DNA of 64,000 nucleotides from Alternaria dauci (lineage: Eukaryota; Ascomycota; Dothideomycetes; Pleosporales; Pleosporaceae), in contig NC_091275.1 in the NCBI RefSeq assembly GCF_042100115.1, positions 1,736,001-1,800,000 of the forward strand, read 5' to 3'. How positions within the stretch are numbered: position 1 is the first letter of the stretch; every line of letters begins with the position of its first letter. The notes beneath the pieces are model-generated. The model did no database searches, was not told the origin of the DNA, and saw only the letters and a program-made list of their open reading frames with translations. The position numbers and the translations under genes are program-made. This document shows positions 46,487 through 56,073 of the stretch, piece after piece.

Positions 46487-47017
46487 ATTGATCTGTGCTG
46501 GGTCTGAAAGGCAGTGTGGTGCGAAGCGATCGTCTCGAGCGAACCTTAGAAGCAGCTCGATGCGGGCAGGCGAACTGAAATACCAGGTACGCGGAAGCTA
46601 GCCATAGTCGCGTGCTAACATCAACAGAGGCTCCACCTGTCCTGTCGTCGTTAGAAGCATTTTGCTGCGGGGAACCCTGGATGCATTGGCTAATGCGAGA
46701 TGCTGAACTGTGGGGTGACGGATGTAGGTAGGCTATGACGCGGGCGGAGATCGTGCCGAGCTTTATTGGTGTTATGTAAGCCGTGGTCGCAGCCTATCAG
46801 ATGGAGACATCCTTAACCTGGACGAAAGACCTGAAACCAGCGATACGTCGTGACATGTATCAAGTCTCTATAAGATATCTACCGTGATGATGCATCGTTA
46901 TTCAAACACACGATACGCGACTCTGACAGCCTCAGTACCTCTTATCTTACACCTAGCCCCGCCTCTGATAGCGCCCTTAGCGCTGTCTTCTTCCCGTTCT
47001 CTCAAGACTTGAGCCGT
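46487..47017. other. Intergenic, Zn2Cys6 promoter / OSTalpha-like 3' flank
   Basis: 531 bp. Nothing distinct was recognised. Confidence 0.45.
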
Positions 47018-48286
47018 TCATACTGTCTTTCTTCCTTTCCTCTCCTTGTGCTTCCCAACGCCTTTCGGAACCGAATGCATGGGATCTGATCGCGTACCGT
47101 CCCGGACTCGCGTAATGGTTCTCTCGGCTTCGTAGTTGGGCTCATAGAACACGCTAGCATTGCGCAAATGGACACCATGTACTAGCCAACGGAAGCCACG
47201 GGCAGTAGCGCAGCAGTAGTCCCAAGGGTTGGCCGCTTCGAGCAGCGCTTCGATAGGTCCGCACTCGTATACTTGCTCTGGAAACTTTGGAAGCCGCTCA
47301 ATGTCGTATTGCCTCCACGGAAACGCCCAGTAGTGTAAGATGGCAAAGACCAAAGTCTCAGCGCATGTAAGCAGACACGGAATGCCAGAATAAAGATCAG
47401 AACGTGAAACGAAATTCGTTTCCCGTAGTACATGGAACCGGATGAGCAAGGAAATAAGCCATGTTTGCCAGTAAGTAAGGAAGATAATCAGCTTGACGCA
47501 CACCATCTTGAGGACGGGTTTGCTGGGCGCGAGATCTTCTTTGAGCTGAGCGTAGACTTGATGCATGCAATACATGGCGACAAGGATAGAGAGGGCGTCA
47601 AATATGGCTGTCCATGTAGATGCGTATCGTGGATTGTGTTCCTCTTTGCAAAGCCGACCAACTGATTGCGTGACGACGGATATGATGGTTACGATGGTTC
47701 GAAGGACAACATATTGGAAGATGCCGATATAATTGATCTGCAAACAGTGAGAGACGGTTTGACGAACGTAAGCGGCGCTGTTACGAACGTTGAACCAGGT
47801 AACGCCGCTCCTAGGCTTCCTCAGCCAGCCTTTGTGTTCACCCCCAGTCAACTTCTGGATCCAGTTTAATGGCCAGCCCCAATTCTTCGGCTCAGCATTG
47901 CGAAAATAGTTCTTCTGCTCGTGAAGGTTTGGTGCTATGTAGTGACACATAAGCGTGAAGAAGCTCACAGTAGCGTAGGCGGTGTAGCATTCACGAGTAA
48001 GCTCCCAGTAAGCCGAACGGCTGATGGAAACGTAGGAGAAGAACGTGGTCCAAGCATAGACAGGGATGACAGCGAGGATACGTATGATGTGTCTTTGTTC
48101 GTATGGGCGAAGCGCGTGCTGTGCGTGCTGCATGATGTGAAAGACGGAGAGGCCGATAGCTAATGAAGCTAGAGTACAGCAGACGTTGAGAGTGAGAAGA
48201 CGGAAAGTGACGTCCTTGTCGCTGAACGGGAGAGGCTCTTTGAGTACTAGAGACCTGGTAACGTCATCTCCGCATGAACCGGCCAT
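47018..48286 (-). CDS. OSTalpha/TMEM184-family (DUF300) membrane protein
   Basis: Single exon, 422 aa from the ATG at 48286 (MAGSCGDDVTRS). The frame continues 81 codons upstream without clear homology. About seven hydrophobic helices are visible. The family-defining cytosolic-loop segment is LRPYEQRHIIRILAVIPVYA, followed by WELTRECYTAYATVSFFTLM and KPVLKMVCVKLIIFLTYWQTW. The C-terminal 90 residues are soluble and basic at the end (KHKERKGRKTV). The family includes animal organic solute transporter alpha and fungal vacuolar or plasma-membrane proteins of uncertain substrate. Confidence 0.87.
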   Translation of the reverse strand: MAGSCGDDVTRSLVLKEPLPFSDKDVTFRLLTLNVCCTLASLAIGLSVFHIMQHAQHALRPYEQRHIIRILAVIPVYAWTTFFSYVSISRSAYWELTRECYTAYATVSFFTLMCHYIAPNLHEQKNYFRNAEPKNWGWPLNWIQKLTGGEHKGWLRKPRSGVTWFNVRNSAAYVRQTVSHCLQINYIGIFQYVVLRTIVTIISVVTQSVGRLCKEEHNPRYASTWTAIFDALSILVAMYCMHQVYAQLKEDLAPSKPVLKMVCVKLIIFLTYWQTWLISLLIRFHVLRETNFVSRSDLYSGIPCLLTCAETLVFAILHYWAFPWRQYDIERLPKFPEQVYECGPIEALLEAANPWDYCCATARGFRWLVHGVHLRNASVFYEPNYEAERTITRVRDGTRSDPMHSVPKGVGKHKERKGRKTV

Positions 48287-48577
48287 GGTCCAGAACAGTA
48301 ACGAGCTGTTTAGACCGATGACTGGCGTGAGTATACTATGCGCCAAGCCATTCCCTTGTCCAGACACAAGTTTGGTGCAGCAGCAGTAGCAGCATGCAAT
48401 GTCAAGAAGTCGCAATCCGCACGTATCATCCACTCCTGCCTGACATAACTTGCTGAACGTCTTATGCCCAGAGAGCACCAGGAAGGGAAAACTGATCGAA
48501 ATCATGTCGGAGAAAGTCCAGCCCGTCATCTCGATTTTGAAAGTTGTTCATGCAAAACTTGGATTCTTTCAAGTAGA

Positions 48578-50654
48578 TCATCCCCTCCATGTATCTCCCC
48601 TCCTTCCTCTGTATCCACCTCGTCCTCGCCCTCTGAAGCCACCGCCACCTCTGCCACCTCTATAGCCTTCATCGCGTTCTTCGCCAATCTCGACGATCCT
48701 GTCGTCTTCATCGAAACTGTATTTGTACTGCATCTCGGCTTTTATACCCCGTCCTTTCCTCGTCTCGCCAGGTGCCCAGTCTCTGCTTGTCTCGACATCC
48801 AATTCCTTCAGTCTCAGTTCGGAAATCTCGTCTGAAACAGGCAAGTAAAAAAGTTGAGGTTTCGCTTCTGTAGCTCTGAACAGATCGTGGAGTGTTTTGA
48901 ACGAGGCTTCAGTATCTTGCCGTGTATCTTTTGATGGGGCGGTTGGAAGTGACGGTGCGAGTGGTTGTTGTATGTCGATGCTTGCACGTGGGCCTCGTGG
49001 TGCATTCGCAGGAGCGCTGGAGCCAACTTCTTGAAACACGGCTGTGACTGAGCCGTTGCTTGATTCGGAGTATACGACCTCGAATCGCTTCGGGTTAGTC
49101 GGCTGCTTGTTTGCACGGGCCTCTTTCTCTGCAGCCAATGCGTCCTCTTCCTCTCTAATCCAGTCTTTCACCGTCTCGTCTGGAACAAAATCCACCCATA
49201 ATTCTTTCCTGTTACCCTCTGGTGGCCAAATGGAGCCGTGTAGCGACGCTCGTACTCGGGATGCAGCGGTCTTGGTACTAAACAACACGAGAGCGTGCGT
49301 CTTCAGCGAATCCAGGAAAAGGTCCTCAACTATGGTAGGGTCTGGTGAGCTAGATGGTGGCGAGGCAAGAGAAATCAGGTGTGCTCGCAGTGGCTCCGGG
49401 CGCAGAGGGCGCATAAAGTTGCGAATGTATAGAGCAGACGTTACGGGGTGAAGTGCAGGTACCGTGGGCCTGTCGTCAGTTAAGGCCTCCTGGGGAGTGT
49501 CGTCTGCGCTGGACTTCATCAGGTCTTTGTATCGAGCAGCCTTTTCCCTTTTCTCGCGCCTAGTGTCAGTTCCCACAACTGGCGGCTGTTCCTCGACTGA
49601 TAGGGTATGATTGGCTTCCGCTTCGTGCATCTTGACATCGGTTGAGCTGTCGGCCTCTTCCTCCGGTCTTGTTTGCTTCATGGCTGTGTCTTCATCTTCG
49701 TGCAGGTGAACTTCCGGCGCCAATTCCGGAGCTGACTTGTACTTCTTTGCCTTGATATCCTCGGCTACCATCTCCGGTGTACCGCTCCTTCTCTTTCTCT
49801 TCTTTGAGTCTGCCTCTAACTCCTCTGTGTTCAGCCTCGATGTGTCGATCGTCGGCGGCTCTGGAACCGCAAGTGAATCTGGCTCCTCTACCGATTGCTG
49901 TTCACTTGGTGCAATTGGAGCTACCTTCTCGTCCGTTGTCGCATCCTGCAAGTCTTTGGCAAGTCTCAATGGTGGCTGCACCATGCGCAACGCCTCAGCA
50001 GCCGGCCCAGGAGCAGTTGGCAGCTCGCTCTCTGCAACCTGGACCTCTTTTACGTCCTCGATTTCCGCATCTGTAGGCTCTGTGACGGTTGGGCCAACGG
50101 GATCCGCGGGTGGCGCGTTGAAGACCCCCACGGGTTGTATTGAACCGGGCTCGTTCGCATTGGTGGTGTCTTCCATGGGCTCCTCTATTGCCTTGATCTG
50201 GTCTGGTGGGGTAACGTTGCTGTCGATGTGGGAGATTGTCTCAGAAAGGGATTCCGTAGTCGCTACGGGTACGGGTAGTGGTTTCGACTCGTCTTCGTGG
50301 TTTGGTTGCTCTGGTCCCACAGGTCGATCAGTAATTGGAAGCTAGCAATGTTGCAGCACTGCGCATACCTCCAGCCTCAGAGAGCGCGGGTCCAGGAGCA
50401 TCCTCTCTGCTAGCAGTGTCATCGTGGCCAGCTTCTTCCTTGACTTGCTCTACAGGAGCAGGCAGCGCGTTGGCGTTCTCGGTACTCGCGTGGTGCGCAT
50501 CGGGAGCTTGAGCAGGACCCGAGGTTTCAGCAGCGTCTGCCTCCTGCAGCTTCTCAACAATCTGCGCTTTTCGTGTCAGGCCGGTGCTCGGTATACTCCG
50601 ATCCTTCAGCAGCTGCCGCAGTTGCGCGACCGTTTGCTTGCCGTAGTCTGCCAT
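48578..50654 (-). CDS. Acinus-like SAP-domain RNA-binding protein (ASAP complex)
   Basis: Two exons, 50654-50369 and 50310-48578 (58-nt intron), giving 672 aa. A SAP domain at residues 5-40 (YGKQTVAQLRQLLKDRSIPS, GLTRKAQIVEKL) is followed by about 330 disordered acidic residues. A degenerate RRM at about 385-470 begins TSALYIRNFMRPLRPEPL and contains HALVLFSTKTAASRVRASLHG and KELWVDFVP. Near 572 is an RNPS1-SAP18-binding-like motif (LFRATEAKPQLFYLPVSDEI), then a Gly/Arg-rich tail. This order is that of Acinus, the scaffold of the ASAP complex attached to the exon-junction complex. The function is inferred. Confidence 0.83.
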
Positions 50655-51181
50655 GGTCGAGTGATGCAATCAATCGTGATAAAAATAGAAGAATGATAGT
50701 CGCGTAGACTTCAGTGCATCTGCGCGCCTACTTACCCGATAAAAGAATGCTAGAGAAAGGAGAGTAAGAAGATGCGACAAGGCTCACTGGCCGCGAACGT
50801 CACGCTCCAAAGAAGTTCGCGTTCGTTTGAGGCAGGCGCTAGTGGCTTGGCGTACATCAACGTCCCGCCCGCCACGCGCCGAGGGTTGCATTAACCGAGC
50901 GATCATTGCATTCTATCCTTTTTCTCGTCTTCACGTTCAGCTTCCCATATCGGAGGAGAAGGACTCGAGATGGTGACGTCCTCACACCCGATCTTACGAG
51001 GGCCAGAGCAAGGAAGACTTGCCCAAATCATACGTATGCGCGAGTCATACGAGATCTAAGACATGTTGGCAGCCACAGACCTCGGGAGGCACGACACTGT
51101 AGGGCGCTGACTCTCGACATCTCGAAAGCTAGAAACGCGATCGCATGACATGTTTCTGTTCAGGTACAGTAAAACCCACGC

Positions 51182-51225
51182 AAAGGTAGTCACATGTTGC
51201 GCATGTGTCTGTTATGACTACCTTT
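51182..51225. repeat. Nested inverted repeat (hairpin)
   Basis: Outer arms AAAGGTAGTCA and TGACTACCTTT match over 11 bp. An inner pair CACATG/CATGTG flanks a 5-nt loop, with a bulge on the 3' side. Confidence 0.8.
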
Positions 51226-51369
51226 CAGCAAAGCGACAACCTCGATTTGAAAACCGATGCTTGAATGTAGAATGAAGCATCTTCCAACTCTTCCGTAATC
51301 TCTAGGATATCTCGTCCTCGATTGAAGAACTCTAATTGCTTCATAACATTGTTTCCTAATAGCCGAATG

Positions 51370-51379
51370 TACCTAGGTA
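51370..51379. repeat. TACCTAGGTA palindrome, copy 3
   Basis: Perfect 10-bp palindrome between genes, identical to those at 18684, 40742 and 55926. Confidence 0.8.
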
Positions 51380-51913
51380 AGCACTAGAAGGTGCTCATTC
51401 AAGCAAGTAATTGCACGACCTCAATAATTTGTCACACTCATGTCATGGCCATTACGTACAGTTGTAGGACAAGATGCTCGGCGATACCCTATGTCTCGGT
51501 CAGCCCACTTGCGGATGGCGGCCTTCGGAAACTTCATACCCGTACCATCTGAGAATCTTCTCGTAAGGGGTCGGGGCGGGCCGGGATCACCACCGCCATC
51601 GATCGTAAATGTGTCTAAGAGCTGTTATGAGGCTAGCCTTGATGTGGAGTGGTCTCGTAAAGGTCCAAGACGGAGCGAGCGAAAAGCTAACTGGTGGCTA
51701 GCGCGTACAACAGGAGCAATGATGTAGCTTCAGCGAATGAGCATGAGCCTGCCCACAGCCGATCTCAATCCCCGAGACAGCACTATTCGCCTTGGGTAAC
51801 CCCTTCAGGCTTGAATACAAGGCGTTGACTGAATTAGAAAGTCAATGTAATGACGAACAGGACCGTGCTAGGTAGCTTACAATGACGAGTTTTGAAAGAC
51901 GTCGGGTACCTTT

Positions 51914-51921
51914 GTATATAA
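51914..51921 (+). promoter_or_regulatory. TATA-like box of the secreted-protein gene
   Basis: GTATATAA lies about 75 bp upstream of the start codon at 51994. Confidence 0.5.
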
Positions 51922-51993
51922 CCTTGGAACACTGTCGTCCCGGCGTGAGAGCAGGCCTTACTCAAGTACCAGACCGACAACATTCTCTACATC

Positions 51994-53111
51994 ATGCCAC
52001 GCCTCCTCCTCCAAATTCTGCTTGTTGCCGCGAGTTTTGTCGCTGGCCAACGCACAACATGTCCAAACGAGGTTGCTATTTACAATCAGCAAGACCGCAC
52101 CATGAGCACGATCAGCAGTCAGTATATTCTTCATCAAAATCAAACAGGAACATATACTAACATGTGTTACAGGCTGGTTCCTCGTTCCTGTGCCAAAGGA
52201 TGCTGTCAAGAAAGCTCTAAAGGAGTCGTTCCCGAGTTTGGTCAACCTACAGGGACTAAACCTGCTGCCTCTTCCGGCGGAGCTGAATTTCCCTGCTGGC
52301 ATGCACCCCGTCGTTGTCAACGCTGGAGCAAACACCGACATCCGCCAGGGGGGTCTCCAGCTTTCCACGGAATTAATGACTGCCAGCTCCATGATACCAT
52401 ACATCGGTATCGGCAACTCCCAGACGCCACTCAACGCACCGCTCGTAAGTCTTCTGGCAAGCGTGGACCCGGTGACACAAGGCTACGTATTCGGTCTCAT
52501 ACCCTCTCTAGTTGGTGAGTAAATGACACTCGTATGCTGCTATCAATCCATTATAGCTAATGCTCAATCGTTCAGCCACAATAGGCGGCCTTCTTACCAG
52601 GATCGGCGCCTTCCTCCCACTAAACGCGCCACTCCAGACATACAGCGATGGCTCTTTCGGCATCAACTCAAAATGGGCACAAGCACCCAACCCTGTCAGT
52701 GGTCCAGGTCTGTACTCCGAGGCTATCGATCTCAAGTTCGTCAGCGAGCCCAATCAAGCCACGCCCAGGTTCTCTCTCGATATATGGAAGACCATACTGA
52801 ACCAACCTCTGATGCTTGGTAATATTGGTACCCTCCTTGCACCCAAGTGCCAGCGCAACACCCAGTTTTTCACTAATGCCACTGCACAACCGATATTCCG
52901 CTCTGGTAACGTAACTCTTGGTCCTTCGGCAGGTGTCGATGTACTCGCTGCTACCTTACAAAAGGCTAGTCCGGATGGTTCAGGCTTTTACCAGAAAGTC
53001 TTTGGCTTCACTGCCTGTGCGCAGACCGTAGGCTATGGCGCTGTCATTCCGCTGGGGGAGGACTGTGAGGCGGCTGCGCAGGCTGTTAGAAACACTCCTG
53101 GAGCCTTGTAA
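51994..53111 (+). CDS. Secreted protein of unknown function
   Basis: Three exons, 51994-52117, 52173-52514 and 52576-53111, giving 333 aa with both introns in phase (A|GC and G|CC). A signal peptide is evident (MPRLLLQILLVAASFVAGQ). The mature part starts RTTCPNEVAIYNQQDRT and contains WFLVPVPKDAVKKALKESFP, a beta-rich centre (GMHPVVVNAGANTDIRQGG) and two sequons near NATAQ and NVTLG. Cysteines are few (about five in the mature part), so it is not a small cysteine-rich effector. I do not recognise the family with confidence. The N-terminal segment recalls fungal proteins annotated with an acetoacetate-decarboxylase-like fold, but the catalytic Lys context was not identified. Confidence 0.78.
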
Positions 53112-53739
53112 AGTGCAGAACCTGATCGGATCAGATCATGTTGAGGATTTTATTTAATACACCCAGTCTTACCCTATTGGCGATGTGCTGATCAGATTTC
53201 ATTGTGATGTTTGTCACGATTGAGAAGGCAGGCGACTGCGGCGGTACGAAAGTCGTTACGTCATTGCGATCGCGTTTCCGACCTTATCGCTTTCACGGTG
53301 AACATGCGTCTTTTTCGATTCACTAGCCACCCTCGCCATGTTCGCGCGAGCGCAATTCGTTCGTGATCAGTCAGCCGGAAAAGGTTCCGGTTCTCATGGG
53401 AATAACAGCGCGAGTATGCCGAGTAGTGAATCTACTATGCTATGCTGGGTTAGCACAGCTCATTAGCGCGCAAAATCTACGTCACGTTGACCGGAGATGT
53501 TGGATTGCAATCGCGGGTGGTATCTGTCAGTTTTAAGTCTATCATCCGTATCATGCTCTTTTCCCTCTACCTTTCGTTTTGACCTTGGTGTTGAACCTAT
53601 ATAGACACCAGGTACCTGCCGTAATCTCACATAATCGTCCTGTGGTTTGAACCACATACTCCACTAGCAGAACCGTAGTTGGCTCTGAGCATTTGGAACC
53701 TCCTTTCAAAATACGCAGCAAGGAGTAGTGACTAGTATC
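53112..53739. other. Intergenic, secreted-protein 3' flank / MFS promoter
   Basis: 628 bp between same-strand genes. A segment near 53447-53475 faintly resembles a tRNA A-box, but no B-box follows. Nothing else was seen. Confidence 0.45.
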
Positions 53740-55582
53740 ATGCACTCGACAGACGACGTGACCCGTCCACCAACATCGAAAGCAGAAGTAGATCTCGAAA
53801 GCGGAAGGCAACCAAGGCCAAGGCGGCGGAGCAAATCGACATCTAGATCATTTTCGGACGATAAGGAAAAAGAGGAGGATCTTCATCATGATGGCCACCG
53901 TCCATCGCGGAGAGAACTCCGTGAAAGCATCTCACGCTCGCGCATCAGACGAAGCTTAGCCAGAGACCGGACAATTATAGCGATCGCAAGTGGTATGAAC
54001 CAGCCATTGGGCCACACTATTTCCAGGCGCGACACGGTGCTTTCGCGAATACGTACACGGCCGAACGTTGAGCCATTCTCCCATCCTCTCGCGCATCAAC
54101 AGACGACTGCGGATGTGCTAGTTGACTTCGATGGCGATGACGACCCATACCGACCGATGAATTGGCCTACAAAGAAGAAGGTGACTACGACACTGATGTA
54201 TGGCTTGACGACCATGAGCGCGACATGGGCCTCTTCTGCATACTCGGCTGGCACACGACAGATAGCCGCCGAGTTCAATGTTGGAAACCAGGTAGCTGTG
54301 CTGGGTACTACGCTTTTCCTGTTTGGCTTCGGGCTCGGACCGCTATTGTGGGCACCACTCTCCGAAGTCTACGGGAGACGGTTGGCAGTCTTGACGCCCA
54401 TGTTTGTCGCGATCTGCTTTAGTTTTGGTAGCGCAGTTGCAAAAGACTTCCAAACGCTAATGATTACAAGATTCTTCGGTGCCTTCTTTGCTAGCGCGCC
54501 AGTCACAAACACCGGTGGTGTCTTGGGGGATCTATACAGTCCCGCATGGAGAGCTTTGGCGATGGCCGGCTATGCGATGGCGGTCGTTGGAGGTCCATGT
54601 CTAGGGCCCATCATATCAGCAGCCTTTGTCGCCGATCCTTCATTAGGCTGGAGATGGACCGAATACTTTACTGGAATCCTTCAAGCATTCATCCTCTTTA
54701 TTGACATCGTCTTCATTGACGAGTGCTATCCACCAAAACTTCTCGTCTATAAAGCGCGTCGCCTACGTCATGAGACGGGGAATTGGGCGCTTCACGCCAA
54801 GTTTGAAGAGTGGGATGTCAGCATCAAAGAGTTGTCTAAGAAATTCCTTCTTCGGCCCATACAACTTCTCATGACACCCATCTGTTTTCTCGTAGCACTT
54901 TACGCCAGCTTCTGCTATGGCATCCTTTACATGCAACTAGGTGAGTCCATGGCATACGTATTATACATGAGACATACACTAACTTTGGATATGATTTTCT
55001 GCAGGTGGTATTCCAATTGTCTTTGGGGAAATAAGAGGCTGGTCAGCTGTAAGCGCGACGCTACCATTCCTGGGAATTTTAGTCGGTGCAATGATCGGTT
55101 GCAGCATCAACGCCTACAATCAAATCCTCTACAACAAAGTCTATCATGCAGCTGGAAACCGCGCGGTACCTGAAGCAAGGTTGCCGCCGATGATGCTTGG
55201 CTCTGTACTCTTCTCCGCTGGTCAATTCATTATGGGGTGGACTGCCGGTCCACAGTACCCTTGGGTTGCTCCTGTCATTGGTCTCGTGTTGATGGGAACT
55301 GGCTTCTTCACCATCTTCCAAGCTGCTCTAAACTATTTGGTTGACACCTTCACGCTGTATGCGGCAAGTGCAGTGGCAGCGAATACTTTTCTTCGAAGCA
55401 TCTTTGCAGGCGCCTTTCCATTGGTCGTCACGCCGTTGTACCATAACATTGGAGTAGGTCCTGCAAGTAGCATCACGGGTGGTTTCGCGGCACTGCTTAT
55501 CCCAGTGCCTTTCGTGTTCTACATGTACGGGAAACGGATCAGGAAGTCAAGTACATGGAGCCGTGGTAGTGTATTTGATTGA
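53740..55582 (+). CDS. MFS multidrug/polyamine exporter, DHA1 family (Tpo1-like)
   Basis: Two exons, 53740-54940 and 55005-55582 (64-nt intron), giving 592 aa. The first 130 residues are cytosolic, charged and Arg/Ser-rich, as in Tpo1-type proteins. The linker DPYRPMNWPTKKK precedes TM1. MFS motif A (PLSEVYGRRLAVL) follows TM2, and LGDLYSPAWRALAMAGYA with VGGPCLGPIISAAF in TM5 is the antiporter motif C region. About 12 helices are present, with a central loop (RRLRHETGNWALHAKFEEWDV). The family exports drugs, polyamines or metabolites by proton antiport. It is convergent with the ABA3-like terpene synthase, so export of its product is conceivable but only by position. Confidence 0.9.
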
Positions 55583-56073
55583 TCAAATAATAGGGATTCT
55601 CGTTGATAATATATTGATGCTTGTACTCCCCAACATGCCAGTTGCAAGAAGCTTGTATTCAGAGAATTTTGTCCTGCATAGAAAGATACAAAACATGCCT
55701 TGATCGTATACTTGCTACCGGCCCGTGCAAATCCTGCGACGGTGGGCGCCGTTGCTCCAACGGAAGAATCCTGCTCACTGTTTTGAACGTGTAAATTCTC
55801 TTTCAGATTGACGAGATTGCCGAGTGGCAGCAAGCTTCCGTAAATGAGCGTCGTTCATGGTGAAGCTCTATATTCCAGACCATGCCCGTTGTTACCTAGG
55901 AGCCTTCACTTAATGCCTTAGAACATACCTAGGTACAGGAACAATCCGAGTCATTTCTACGATACAGCTCTAGTCGGCCATGTAATTCAAAATTCTAGCA
56001 GTTTCGCATCTTTCAGACTCAAGCATCATGAGAACTGTGCAACACGCTTCTCGTGTTTGGTTGACACGAGATT
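55583..56073. other. Convergent intergenic, MFS / ABA3-like gene
   Basis: 491 bp of 3' flank shared by tail-to-tail genes. It has the fourth TACCTAGGTA palindrome at 55926-55935 and a half copy (TTACCTAGGAG) at about 55892. Confidence 0.5.
55926..55935. repeat. TACCTAGGTA palindrome, copy 4
   Basis: Perfect 10-bp palindrome, identical to those at 18684, 40742 and 51370. Confidence 0.8.

Larger units (their letters stand above)
50655..51993. other. Divergent intergenic region, Acinus-like / secreted protein
   Basis: 1.34 kb. It contains a nested hairpin at 51182-51225, a TACCTAGGTA palindrome at 51370 and a TATA-like box at 51914. A 95-codon frame (51440-51727) lacks a domain and was not called. 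Confidence 0.55.

Noticed and set aside
53440..53520. Possible tRNA (A-box-like TTAGCACAGCTCATTAGCGC)
   Set aside because: No GGTTCRANTCC B-box follows, and no cloverleaf could be drawn.
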